Virus record (IMG/VR): IMGVR_UViG_3300033153_007754
Span: 62,001-126,000 of that record
From: a virus
Length of the DNA: 64,000 nt
Strand: one strand, 5' to 3'
The position numbers and the translations under genes were made by a program. Shown here piece after piece: positions 1-8,302 of the stretch (positions are counted from its first letter, which is position 1; the number at the start of each line of letters is the position of its first letter). The notes below the pieces were generated by a model. The model did not search any database and was not told the DNA's origin. It saw only the letters and a list, made by a program, of their open reading frames with translations.

Positions 1-80
1 AATAATTTCAAAATAAATTCCAAAATGAATAATAGACTAACAACACTTAAAATCTTATATAGTTTTTTCATTTTAACCCC

Positions 81-1073
81 TTAAAAATCATTAAAATCAA
101 TATTCTCACCACCATCAATATTATCATCAATTTGGTTAGATTCAGATTCGTATTCGATAACATTAAAATCGAAAATAACCATATTATCATTAAACGCAAA
201 TGGTGTTGATGGTGGTGATGCAATATATTGTAATACCCCATCATACCCATATTCTAAATATGCGATATATAAATCTTCATCTTCAATCTTACTTAATTGA
301 ACATGTTTTAATTCATCCAAATAATAATCCATTAATGTATAATGATTCTCTTCTAGTGTTACATTTTCATAATCTGGGTATATTTGTAGATTACTATCCA
401 GTTGTGTATGTATCACACTTTGTGGTGTTATGTTAATAGAAAGACTATCAATTAATATGAATTTTAACATTAAAAAAATTACACCTAATGGTTTCAAATA
501 ATTTAATAAACTAATTAAATCTTTTAATGTGTAATCACTATTAATATCTAGGTTTTCTATTAGAAAGATATTAGGTATTTTATTGTAAATAGCCTTGTCA
601 TAGACTAAAAAACCATCTTGTGAATAAACACTCGACTCAAAACCCAAAGTAGTTAATAAGGCGACATCTTCGATGTTATCATAATACAATTCTTTAATGT
701 TTATATTACTTACAAGAGTTGTCCAAAAATTAATTCCATATGTACTCCCTTTTGTGTTGAAAATTCTTTTACTAAACAGTACAAATTTCTGCCAAGTCAT
801 ATTTTTATCTACTATACTTTTTAGTTCAACAGGTATTAAATTTTCATATAAGTTTTTATCTGGATTTTTATCAATATCTATAAATTTTTTAATGTTTTCT
901 ATGAAATAAATTGGGTTTATTTTATCATTCAGATAATTTTCATCCTGCATACTATCAAGATAAAATGTAAAAAAATCTAATAAGTTTTTTCCATTATTAT
1001 TTATATTATTATTAAAGAAATTTTCTATCTGAGTGGATACCCACTTCTTGTTTTCACCACTATCATATAACAT
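81..1073 (-). CDS. Putative baseplate/tail protein (P2 gpI-like)
   Basis: A 330-residue protein whose ATG is preceded by AAGGAAGTGT. It lies directly downstream of the gp6-like baseplate gene on the same strand, so it is probably co-transcribed late. Residues around 100-125 read IFNTKGSTYGINFWTTLV. This recalls the 'KGT...FF..L' segment of P2 gpI-like baseplate proteins found in many contractile-tail phages. The C-terminus is strongly acidic (repeated D/E/N, no clear fold). The role in joining wedge to fibre or sheath is inferred only from this segment and the neighbour; the protein could be another tail component. Confidence 0.45.
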   Translation of the reverse strand: MLYDSGENKKWVSTQIENFFNNNINNNGKNLLDFFTFYLDSMQDENYLNDKINPIYFIENIKKFIDIDKNPDKNLYENLIPVELKSIVDKNMTWQKFVLFSKRIFNTKGSTYGINFWTTLVSNINIKELYYDNIEDVALLTTLGFESSVYSQDGFLVYDKAIYNKIPNIFLIENLDINSDYTLKDLISLLNYLKPLGVIFLMLKFILIDSLSINITPQSVIHTQLDSNLQIYPDYENVTLEENHYTLMDYYLDELKHVQLSKIEDEDLYIAYLEYGYDGVLQYIASPPSTPFAFNDNMVIFDFNVIEYESESNQIDDNIDGGENIDFNDF

Positions 1074-1119
1074 ACACTTCCTTTAATTATCCATTATCAT
1101 AACACATATAAGATATTTA

Positions 1120-2922
1120 TCAAATTTCAATTAAAGTGATGTTAGAATCGATATTATTTACATTCAATATGGGTTTTGGTTCAAAACCTTGGAAAGTTGG
1201 ATTACTATCAGTTACATCTATAGATATATTAAAACTATCTCTTGTAACTACACTGATATCATTAAAGTTTATGTGATATGTTGTTTTACCATATGTACTA
1301 CCAACAACTTCAGTAAAAGTTATTAAATTGGTGTATTGTGGGATTAACCCATCTATTATAACAGTATTTCTAATATAAAAAGATGAACCAAAAGTCGTTA
1401 CTTCTAAATTGCTATTATTAATGGTTGTTGTTATACCATTGTATGTAATATTTACATCATAATTATCTAATAAATTTAATGCATCACTACCAATATAGTT
1501 AACAAAACTTTTTGTGTCATCATAATCACTATCTATTGTTAAACCAAAACCAACAGAATCAATTTTGAAATCAACCATTCCATTTATGTTTTCTTGCACA
1601 ATATACATTTGTAAAATACTTTTATTAATATACGAAATATTATTATTATTTATGTTGCTTAGTAAAATATTATTGATGTTATTTTTTAATGGTGTAGGGT
1701 AATTACCAACAACATTTTTATTCAGGTAAGAGCTATATTTAATTAATAAATTATTATATTGTATATCATTAAAAACTATGTTAATACCAAATCTTGCTTT
1801 TTTATTAATTATATCAATTTCATTTACATAATTATCATAATTCATTCGTTCTACTACACCCGAATCAGATACTTTATACAAAGATACATAAACCATCCCT
1901 GCATTAGCGTTTGCAATGGGTAAATCATTAGAATCTAATACATTATATTGCCAATTTGGAAATAAATATTCAATAAAAGTATTTAAATCCGATTTTGTTA
2001 CAATCCTATCTTGTGTTTGGTAGAATCGGCCCATTAATTCTTTAATTACCTCGAATCCTTCAGCACCCGCACCACCCGCACTAACATGTATTAATTCGGT
2101 TGAATATATGTCAGCATCAGTGTTCTCAATTATCAAATTACTTTCAGATATATTATTACCCTCATTACCTAAAGTTTCATAAAAAGATACCGAAACGCTA
2201 CCATATACATTTTTACCCAATTCATCATTAGAAAGTTTGATTAATAATTTATCATCTTCAGTGTAATCTAAATAATAAAACATTCCATCAACTAAAATAT
2301 CACTAGTGTCTTCAATAGTTTTATTGTTTGCTAGAAACTCTATTTCAGAATCAGTTGGATTGTGTGTTACAACTAAACTATCATTATCAATATTCCATTT
2401 ATGTGTATCTATAATTATTTCATTATCGTTTGTAGATATAAAATAAGTTTTTTCTACTAATTTACCTTGTTTGAATTCATACTTAGAATATGTTTCATCA
2501 AACACAGTATCATTTTCTAAAATATGGTAAAATTCAGTGTCATCAGCCTTTACAATAATTACATCACCCTTATCTAATGTTTTACTTGTTACACTAGCAT
2601 CTAAATTAGTATCAGAAAGTCTTAATTCTAGTGTAATTCTGCTGGAAATCATCCGTCTTGGTTCATACCCATATTTTTTGATTAAACTCATGATACTACT
2701 TTCTATTTTTGCGTTTGGTGTGACTTCGTTTATCATCAAATCAGTCTTTATAGATAAAGTAGTAAAAACATATGTAAGTGCTGAAATCAGTGTTGATATG
2801 TTAGAACCATCAAAATTTACATCTTTTAGTTGTGAATTATTTTCAGCAGCTTTTTCTAAAAAATACTTTTTAATTAAAATTGAAACATTTTCAGGTGTAT
2901 CATGTAAGTAATTTATATCCAT
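1120..2922 (-). CDS. gp6: Baseplate wedge protein, gp6 / baseplate J-like
   Basis: A 600-residue protein starting at the ATG preceded by AGGTTGAAT; an in-frame TTG lies six bases upstream. The central part reads AGGAGAEGFEVIKELMGRFY and then QDRIVTKSDLNTFIE, the hallmark of gp6/baseplate J proteins (an 'A..P..fr..' helix followed by 'RvVT..Dye.f'). After this come a Y-rich and then beta-rich C-terminal half, as in T4 gp6 (660 aa). In T4, gp6 dimers form the wedge ring around the hub. A late-promoter-like AATAAATAG lies 31 nt upstream. The downstream gene looks like another baseplate part, which supports the call. Confidence 0.8.
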   Translation of the reverse strand: MDINYLHDTPENVSILIKKYFLEKAAENNSQLKDVNFDGSNISTLISALTYVFTTLSIKTDLMINEVTPNAKIESSIMSLIKKYGYEPRRMISSRITLELRLSDTNLDASVTSKTLDKGDVIIVKADDTEFYHILENDTVFDETYSKYEFKQGKLVEKTYFISTNDNEIIIDTHKWNIDNDSLVVTHNPTDSEIEFLANNKTIEDTSDILVDGMFYYLDYTEDDKLLIKLSNDELGKNVYGSVSVSFYETLGNEGNNISESNLIIENTDADIYSTELIHVSAGGAGAEGFEVIKELMGRFYQTQDRIVTKSDLNTFIEYLFPNWQYNVLDSNDLPIANANAGMVYVSLYKVSDSGVVERMNYDNYVNEIDIINKKARFGINIVFNDIQYNNLLIKYSSYLNKNVVGNYPTPLKNNINNILLSNINNNNISYINKSILQMYIVQENINGMVDFKIDSVGFGLTIDSDYDDTKSFVNYIGSDALNLLDNYDVNITYNGITTTINNSNLEVTTFGSSFYIRNTVIIDGLIPQYTNLITFTEVVGSTYGKTTYHINFNDISVVTRDSFNISIDVTDSNPTFQGFEPKPILNVNNIDSNITLIEI

Positions 2923-2952
2923 ATTCAACCTTTTTTAAAATTTAATCTAAAA

Positions 2953-2961
2953 CTATTTATT
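2953..2961 (-). promoter_or_regulatory. Late-promoter-like element for the gp6-like gene
   Basis: On the minus strand this reads AATAAATAG, 31 nt before the gp6-like start. It is close to the T4 late -10 element TATAAATA, with no TTGACA box at -35, as expected for late promoters. Similar elements precede other virion genes in this window. Confidence 0.5.
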
Positions 2962-3016
2962 AAATATAGAAAAAATCTTATAATAAGGCACATATTTGAT
3001 AGTAACTTAATTGGTT

Positions 3017-3044
3017 AAAAGAAGCCCTGCCTTTTGGTAGGGCT
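3017..3044 (-). terminator. Intrinsic terminator after the primase gene
   Basis: On the minus strand a stem AGCCCT/AGGGCT, extended by CC/GG with a short AAAA loop, is followed by TCTTTT. It lies just beyond the primase stop codon and ahead of the gp6-like promoter, separating a replication operon from a late operon. Confidence 0.75.
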
Positions 3045-3060
3045 AAGACCCAAGTTGTAA

Positions 3061-4041
3061 TTACAATAAAAAACTTTCCGTTGGTGTATTTATTGAGTTT
3101 CTCAACACAATTTCAGAATTGAAATCAATATTGTTTTGGATTAATTCATTTACATCTTTAATTAAAATAATATTAAAATTACTTTTAGCAAATAACTTCC
3201 AACTAAATACATGATATCCATTTAGAATTAATTCATTTGATGTTTCGTAACCAGCTTCATCATTATCCAAAATAAAATATAAATTCTTTTTTGGAATCTC
3301 ATTATTTATACAATATTCAAGAAATAAATCTGTTTTACTTATGCTACCTAATGCAATATTATTATCAAAAAAAATTGAATCAATCTCACCTTCCAATATA
3401 AAAATTGGTTGATTAATATCTATACCATCCATATTAAAAAATGTTAATTCTGGTGGTAATTCCTTTTTGATTGTTAGATATTTAAGTTTAGGTTTTTGTA
3501 ATAATGAACGGCCTTTTAAAGCATATATATCCCCCTTGTAGTCTAAGTATTTAATTAAAATCCTTTTATCAGGGAAATAAAACTTTTTATTTATTTTATT
3601 AATATTATAATATAGCTGCATAAAGTTTTCTGAATATGTAAAAAAGTGGTGTTTATTTTTGGGTATCATTCTTTTTTTTAAGAATATGTTTAATAAATTA
3701 CTATTATCATTAGTGGCATTATTATAATAAATCATTTCTTCTTTAGTAAATACATTAAAATTATGTTCAACACGTTTTTTTTTAATTATAACTTCTTTGG
3801 GTTTAACATATGTTAATAATTCTAGGTTTATATTGGTGTCTGTTTCTGTATGGTAATCTTCCCCGATTCGTTTATAATATTGTTCTGCGTGTATGCTTGT
3901 TTTACACCTAAAACACTTATACCAAATCCCCTTTGGGTGTTTGTCTAAGCCTAAAACATATGCTCTATAATCTTTGGGGTTATCCCCTCTTGAACCATTA
4001 CCGCAAAAGGTACAAAAAACTGATGTTCTATCATTTACCAT
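3061..4041 (-). CDS. gp61: DNA primase, T4 gp61-like (zinc ribbon + TOPRIM)
   Basis: A 326-residue protein with an N-terminal zinc ribbon (C10xxC13 and C43xxC46). A TOPRIM core follows, with the glutamate motif FILEGEIDS near residues 214-222 and the DNDEAG motif at 259-264. This is the layout and size of T4 gp61 (342 aa), which makes RNA primers with helicase gp41; a gp41-like gene is present at 52.3-53.8 kb. The start overlaps the end of the upstream gene by 11 nt, implying translational coupling. An intrinsic terminator follows the stop. Confidence 0.85.
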   Translation of the reverse strand: MVNDRTSVFCTFCGNGSRGDNPKDYRAYVLGLDKHPKGIWYKCFRCKTSIHAEQYYKRIGEDYHTETDTNINLELLTYVKPKEVIIKKKRVEHNFNVFTKEEMIYYNNATNDNSNLLNIFLKKRMIPKNKHHFFTYSENFMQLYYNINKINKKFYFPDKRILIKYLDYKGDIYALKGRSLLQKPKLKYLTIKKELPPELTFFNMDGIDINQPIFILEGEIDSIFFDNNIALGSISKTDLFLEYCINNEIPKKNLYFILDNDEAGYETSNELILNGYHVFSWKLFAKSNFNIILIKDVNELIQNNIDFNSEIVLRNSINTPTESFLL

Positions 4042-4933
4042 TTTCTAATCTCTTTAATTTTATTTTAAAATCCATTTCAATTTTATCTAATTCAGTATTC
4101 AATTTTTGGTTGTAACCATCAATATCAATATTTTCATATTTATCAGCATTCATATAATTCATAATTTCCCCTGAAACTTCTATCTCCACATCTGTATTAC
4201 CAGGTGTTTTATAAAAATTAGAACGTTCAATTAATTCTTTATATTTAAAAAATAGTTTTGGTGTTATCTTTCTATTGTCAACTGGGTTTATTATTATATT
4301 ATTATAATCAATTATTCCATCTTCAGATTTAAAATATAAGGAATCGTATTTATTATAAACACTATATTGTTCTTTAAAATCATCTTCACCAAATTGCATC
4401 ATTAATTGTTTTTTTACACTTGGGTGATATTTATTAAAGTTATAAAATCCCTTTACTTTATACCTTTTTAACCTAGTTTTATTTACTTCATATTTTCTAA
4501 ATATTCTATACTTTTCACCAAGCAATTTTCCCGAAACATCTAGTATTAATTTATTCAAATCTCCACTTGGGATTCTTTGTATCTTATTGTTGTGTAAATA
4601 TTCTGGAAATAGTTTATCAAAAAAAAGACTGATGTTTTTATTAGAAGGTTTATTGTATATAACAAAACCAATACCATCATCAACCTCAATTTCAGGGTTT
4701 TCCATCAATGCGGTGAAATCAAAAACCCCTTTACTTTTTTTAAATTCTTCGATATATTTATAGATATTAAATATACCATTTGGAAAAGTTATATCTAATA
4801 ACTGCCAAAAAAATTTATAATTTCTTTGGTTGATTTTTGTGATATTATTTGCATATAAAAGTGATTTGATAATCACTAAATTTTCGTTTGCTGTCTTTCT
4901 GTTTTTTGTTGGTAAATTAAATTTGTTTTCCAT
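4031..4933 (-). CDS. Hypothetical protein coupled to primase
   Basis: A 300-residue soluble protein that I do not recognise. It starts at an ATG after GGATAAA and its last codons overlap the start of the primase gene, so the two are likely co-translated. It is rich in Lys, Asn and aromatic residues, with no membrane segment, Cys cluster or P-loop. The C-terminal ~50 residues are predicted helical and charged. The coupling suggests a replication role, but no motif supports a specific one. Confidence 0.7.
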   Translation of the reverse strand: MENKFNLPTKNRKTANENLVIIKSLLYANNITKINQRNYKFFWQLLDITFPNGIFNIYKYIEEFKKSKGVFDFTALMENPEIEVDDGIGFVIYNKPSNKNISLFFDKLFPEYLHNNKIQRIPSGDLNKLILDVSGKLLGEKYRIFRKYEVNKTRLKRYKVKGFYNFNKYHPSVKKQLMMQFGEDDFKEQYSVYNKYDSLYFKSEDGIIDYNNIIINPVDNRKITPKLFFKYKELIERSNFYKTPGNTDVEIEVSGEIMNYMNADKYENIDIDGYNQKLNTELDKIEMDFKIKLKRLENGK

Positions 4934-4987
4934 TTTATCCGGCCCCTATAAATACCCTAAGAATTATAATATAGGAAGCAAGTAATG

Positions 4988-5167
4988 TCAAGTATTTACA
5001 TGTAAAATTGCCATATTTTCATTAAAATAACTGATTGCGAAATATGCGTCGACTGATTTATCAATTTTATCTTCATCATATTCTTCTAATAGACTTAAAT
5101 CTTCAATTAAATTAACCAATCTTTTACGATATTCTGTTCTTAATTCAACTATATTGTCTTCATTCAT
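4988..5167 (-). CDS. Small acidic hypothetical protein (59 aa)
   Basis: An ORF read directly from the sequence, beginning MNEDNIVELRTEYRKRLVNL. It is acidic and helical, and it ends 55 bases before the primase-coupled gene starts. GGGG lies about 12 nt upstream of the ATG, the same type of site used by other genes here. There is no recognisable domain. Its Glu/Leu-rich composition and spacing fit a real small gene in this operon. Confidence 0.55.
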   Translation of the reverse strand: MNEDNIVELRTEYRKRLVNLIEDLSLLEEYDEDKIDKSVDAYFAISYFNENMAILHVNT

Positions 5168-5206
5168 TTAAAAAAAACCCCATTTAAAAACAAATTATAG
5201 TATAAT

Positions 5207-5722
5207 TTATTTATTTAATAAAGGCTTGTATCCGTGACGTTTAAGGCTTCTTTCATCTTCTAGTTTATCAATTAAATTAATTTCATCACCTTTTAAAATA
5301 TTAAACATAATGTGGTATGTTTTTTGGCCTGATGATTCAGTATCAAAAGTACCAACAAAAGCGTATGTATTATTTTTTTTATTATACCAAATTGATTCCA
5401 AATCCTTAAATTTAACCCACCCAAAACCATTCCATTCGGGCTCAACGGAATCTATCATATCTTCAACTTCTTCGTCTAAATCTGAATATAATAATATAAG
5501 CTTAACTTCATCATATGTTAATGGGTTCAATATATAGGCTTCCTTTAATTTCTCTACATTATTTCTTATGTCTTCTAAAACATTAACTGATAAATTATCT
5601 TTTTTTAATAATTCTTTATATTCATTCATTTTAATAGTAATAATGTCTATGTTTTCTTTTTCTATTAGTAGCTTTTCAGCTACTATTTTTTGTAATCCAT
5701 CAATTTCTTTAATTAAATCCAT
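5207..5722 (-). CDS. Hypothetical protein (171 aa)
   Basis: The N-terminal ~70 residues form a charged helical or coiled-coil stretch. The C-terminal part is a mixed fold containing WNGFGWVKFKDLESIWY and a Gly/Ser-containing strand pair. It starts at an ATG 31 nt downstream of a TATAAATA element shared in a palindrome with the opposite-strand gene, suggesting late expression. No family is recognised; a minor virion or assembly protein is possible. Confidence 0.65.
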   Translation of the reverse strand: MDLIKEIDGLQKIVAEKLLIEKENIDIITIKMNEYKELLKKDNLSVNVLEDIRNNVEKLKEAYILNPLTYDEVKLILLYSDLDEEVEDMIDSVEPEWNGFGWVKFKDLESIWYNKKNNTYAFVGTFDTESSGQKTYHIMFNILKGDEINLIDKLEDERSLKRHGYKPLLNK

Positions 5723-5744
5723 TATATAACCTCTTTATCAATAA

Positions 5745-5760
5745 TATAAATATATTTATA
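5745..5760. promoter_or_regulatory. Palindromic divergent late promoter
   Basis: The 16-bp sequence TATAAATATATTTATA is a perfect palindrome holding one TATAAATA late element on each strand, back to back. The plus copy lies 28 nt before the start at 5780 and the minus copy 31 nt before the start at 5722. This matches the spacing of other late elements in the window. Confidence 0.65.
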
Positions 5761-5779
5761 AATTTTAATAAGGTAAAAT

Positions 5780-6121
5780 ATGAGTGATTTTAAAAGTGAA
5801 ATAACATTAAAAAAAATTGTAGAAGGTGTTACAGATATTAAAGAATTATTTCCTGAAACTGTTAGTGGATATACTTATTATAATAAAATAGAATTAAGTA
5901 TTGCAGCAGCAACGAATAAGGATATTGTATTTGAAAATTCTACTAAATTGTTTATTTTTGCTGAAAATGCTGTAACAATTAAACATGATAATGCGGATAG
6001 TATTGTGTTGGCGAAAGGAAAAAAGTTAATATTGGATAACACGGACGGTTTAACTACTATTAATATAGAAAATGAATCAACTGATACACCTGTATTAGTT
6101 AAATTATTTTTAGTTAATTAA
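5780..6121 (+). CDS. Small beta-rich protein, probable virion component
   Basis: A 113-residue protein on the strand opposite to its neighbours, expressed from a late-type TATAAATA with an AAGG site before the ATG. The sequence alternates hydrophobic and polar residues through AVTIKHDNADSIVLAKGKKL and ends in VLVKLFLVN, suggesting a beta-sandwich or beta-helix fold. It has no Cys and no signal peptide. A capsid decoration or tail accessory protein is a reasonable inference from the late promoter and composition, but no family is recognised. Confidence 0.6.
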   Translation: MSDFKSEITLKKIVEGVTDIKELFPETVSGYTYYNKIELSIAAATNKDIVFENSTKLFIFAENAVTIKHDNADSIVLAKGKKLILDNTDGLTTINIENESTDTPVLVKLFLVN

Positions 6122-6146
6122 AAATTAGGTAACTATGCTTTAAGCC

Positions 6147-7118
6147 CTACACAAAAACGGTATTGATATCACTAACAATAAACCCAGCAGCCCCAGCGTG
6201 TCCACCACCTTTATTTCCATTATACACAAATTGAGCTGCTATATAAGATACATCTATTCCTTCTTTATCCGACCAAATGGAACACCTATATTTATCACCA
6301 TCAAAGATATACCCAATCATCAAATCCCATTTCTCTGAGTCCCATTTTGAATCATATGTTAGTGATGTTCTATCACTAGTGTTTAAAACCAAAGCTTTAA
6401 GTTTTTTATCCAATTGTTCTGCATAAACTTCTCTTGTATAAGAATAAGAATGAACGTTTATTTTATCTTTTACTTGTTGGTAATACAATAAAGATTTCCC
6501 TTCATTTAAAATTCTATCTATATCTAAAAACCATTTATTAGGTTTTCTGTTATAAATACCAGCACTATATATATCTTCCCAATTTTCATAATTGAAAATA
6601 GTACTTAAACTCTGTTTTTTCATACCAAATTGAAACGGTAATATTTTATTTTTCCATTTGTTCATATCAGATTTATCAAATACATCATAACGACCTAATA
6701 AATTAATAACACGTGGTATTTTTTCGTCACCTCTGAAGTATTTCCAAACTAATTCTATTGCAGAAAAGTTAGTATCCCTTATACCCTCAAACACACCTTC
6801 CATTTCTAAATAAGTTTTTTCGTGGTGGTCAATCCATGTAAAACTTTTACAATATTCACCACTATTTAATTTATCCATATATTCTTGTGGAAAAGATAAA
6901 TCTGTCATAAAAATATGAACTGGGTTAAACTCCTGTATGTCTAATATAACATTTTCATAATTTTCATAATATCTAAGTGGCTTAAACTCGATTAATTCAG
7001 GGTTAAAATTGTATTGGTGGGATAGTAAAAACTTTACTAATGCACCACTACCTTTTCCATCCAAGTCACCTTTATCATGAATAATCAAGGTTTTATCATT
7101 TACTGCATATTCTTTCAT
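6147..7118 (-). CDS. DHH/DHHA1 family phosphoesterase
   Basis: A 323-residue protein with the DHH signature set: DKGDLDGKG near residues 12-20, a TDLSF aspartate motif, WIDHHE (the DHH motif), and a C-terminal GGGHAGAAGF of the DHHA1 substrate-binding domain. The family cleaves short oligonucleotides or cyclic dinucleotides (NrnA, GdpP) or acts as RecJ exonuclease. The size and absence of extra domains favour an NrnA-like nanoRNase/phosphatase. The start chosen has GGAT seven bases upstream. The gene begins 1 nt after the sliding clamp stop, so it is in the replication operon. Confidence 0.85.
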   Translation of the reverse strand: MKEYAVNDKTLIIHDKGDLDGKGSGALVKFLLSHQYNFNPELIEFKPLRYYENYENVILDIQEFNPVHIFMTDLSFPQEYMDKLNSGEYCKSFTWIDHHEKTYLEMEGVFEGIRDTNFSAIELVWKYFRGDEKIPRVINLLGRYDVFDKSDMNKWKNKILPFQFGMKKQSLSTIFNYENWEDIYSAGIYNRKPNKWFLDIDRILNEGKSLLYYQQVKDKINVHSYSYTREVYAEQLDKKLKALVLNTSDRTSLTYDSKWDSEKWDLMIGYIFDGDKYRCSIWSDKEGIDVSYIAAQFVYNGNKGGGHAGAAGFIVSDINTVFV

Positions 7119-7119
7119 T

Positions 7120-7836
7120 TTATTCATCCAATACGGTATTCATGATTATTATGAAATCTGTTTCTGTAGATTCCCATTTAACTAATCTAATATTTTCATA
7201 AAAAGTTATATCCCAAGAATCAACATGTGGAAACCAATTTAATGTGTGTGTATTTTCTTCAAATGCTTCTGAAGATTCAGAAATCTTTTCCTTAATTTCA
7301 TTTCCAGTACCAGTTGTTTTAATAAAAGATACATTACCATCTTTGATAGTGAATTGATATTCACCTTCATATGAATGAAACATATCATTCAATTTTTTTA
7401 ATTCTTTAAATCTTTCAGAAGATAGTGAAACTGTTGTTTTTTTAGCACCTGAAAACACATTTTTTTCTAAAGTATCCACTGCGCTCATAACGGTTATGTC
7501 ATCACCATTTTTATTCTTTGTTAAATGATTATCTGTTTCATCAGTGCTAAAAGTATATACCATACTTCTTTCATTATTTTTAATTTTTAGATGACTTTCT
7601 TCATTAACAACCGTTTCAAATTCCAGTGTTGGTAATTTATCTGGTGTTACAACAGTAAACAAAGCCATTTTATTTAAAAAATCTTTGATAGAATGTAACT
7701 CTTTACCCTCAAAATCACCAAAACCATCTAATGTTGTTTTAACAAAAATAGAACCATGTTCATCACTAATTGCAACACTATGTTCTAATTTTAATAAATC
7801 TGTGTAATTGCTTAATTTTCTTAAATTAATTAACAT
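7120..7836 (-). CDS. gp45: Sliding clamp, T4 gp45-like
   Basis: A 238-residue protein, close to T4 gp45 (228 aa), lying with gp32- and gp44-like genes as in T4. It shows two repeated clamp-like halves with alternating strands and an 'FxGxKELHSIKDFL' helix resembling the gp45 'D.nGFLgiLslv' segment. The start at MLINLRKL has GGGGTGAAA just upstream; a longer in-frame extension overlaps the previous gene and is unlikely. The trimeric ring would tether polymerase and, in T4, also activates late transcription. Identity is by context plus fold-like pattern. A second, DnaN-like clamp is at 20.5-21.6 kb. Confidence 0.7.
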   Translation of the reverse strand: MLINLRKLSNYTDLLKLEHSVAISDEHGSIFVKTTLDGFGDFEGKELHSIKDFLNKMALFTVVTPDKLPTLEFETVVNEESHLKIKNNERSMVYTFSTDETDNHLTKNKNGDDITVMSAVDTLEKNVFSGAKKTTVSLSSERFKELKKLNDMFHSYEGEYQFTIKDGNVSFIKTTGTGNEIKEKISESSEAFEENTHTLNWFPHVDSWDITFYENIRLVKWESTETDFIIIMNTVLDE

Positions 7837-8020
7837 TTTCACCCCTATTATTTTTCTTGTTTTTAGTTTCAGCATTCTTTGTTTTTTTGTCAATATTCAC
7901 CTGGTGTTTATATGTATGTTTTGGTACATATTTAAAACCACCAAGTCTAACTAAGTTTTCTGCAATACCATCAGATTTTCTAACAATACGACCTGTTTTT
8001 ATTTCTTTAATTGTTTTCAT
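7826..8020 (-). CDS. Small basic hypothetical protein (64 aa)
   Basis: It begins MKTIKEIKTGRIVRKSDG with GGAG seven bases before the ATG. Its stop overlaps the start of the gp45-like gene, so the clamp is probably translationally coupled to it. The product is very basic, with a Lys/Asn-rich tail. No family is recognised. Confidence 0.6.
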   Translation of the reverse strand: MKTIKEIKTGRIVRKSDGIAENLVRLGGFKYVPKHTYKHQVNIDKKTKNAETKNKKNNRGENVN

Positions 8021-8291
8021 TTTTATCTCCATCAAGACTGATTATGACCATTTCGGTCAAGGTTGATAAACGACCCATATTAAAAATAATTTCCCTTGCT
8101 GATTGCCTTTTAATTGTTACATTCATTGCAAAACCCTCAACACTATTAAAAAGTGTGTTTAAAAGAACCATATCAGTTAAAAATGGTTGCAGCATTACTA
8201 GCTTTCGGTTAATATCACCAACAAGTGCTATATAATCAGTTACACCATAATCATTTAATAACTCATACAATTCTTTTAACACATCTTTCAT
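8007..8291 (-). CDS. Hypothetical protein (94 aa) in clamp/SSB operon
   Basis: A helical, acidic 94-residue protein starting after AGGAT, sandwiched between the SSB and clamp genes and overlapping the next gene by 14 nt. T4 places regulators or loader subunits here (gp62, RegA), but at 94 residues this is too short for gp62 (187 aa) and shows no RegA-like signature I can see. Confidence 0.65.
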   Translation of the reverse strand: MKDVLKELYELLNDYGVTDYIALVGDINRKLVMLQPFLTDMVLLNTLFNSVEGFAMNVTIKRQSAREIIFNMGRLSTLTEMVIISLDGDKNENN

Positions 8292-8302
8292 TTTTTTCTA
8301 TC

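Noticed and set aside
200-436. Plus-strand open frame inside the baseplate-like gene
   Set aside because: Lies antisense within a clear coding frame, has no ribosome site and has a composition typical of a shadow of AT-rich coding sequence.
8007-8291. gp62-like small clamp-loader subunit
   Set aside because: Position fits, but the protein is half the expected length and has no supporting motif.
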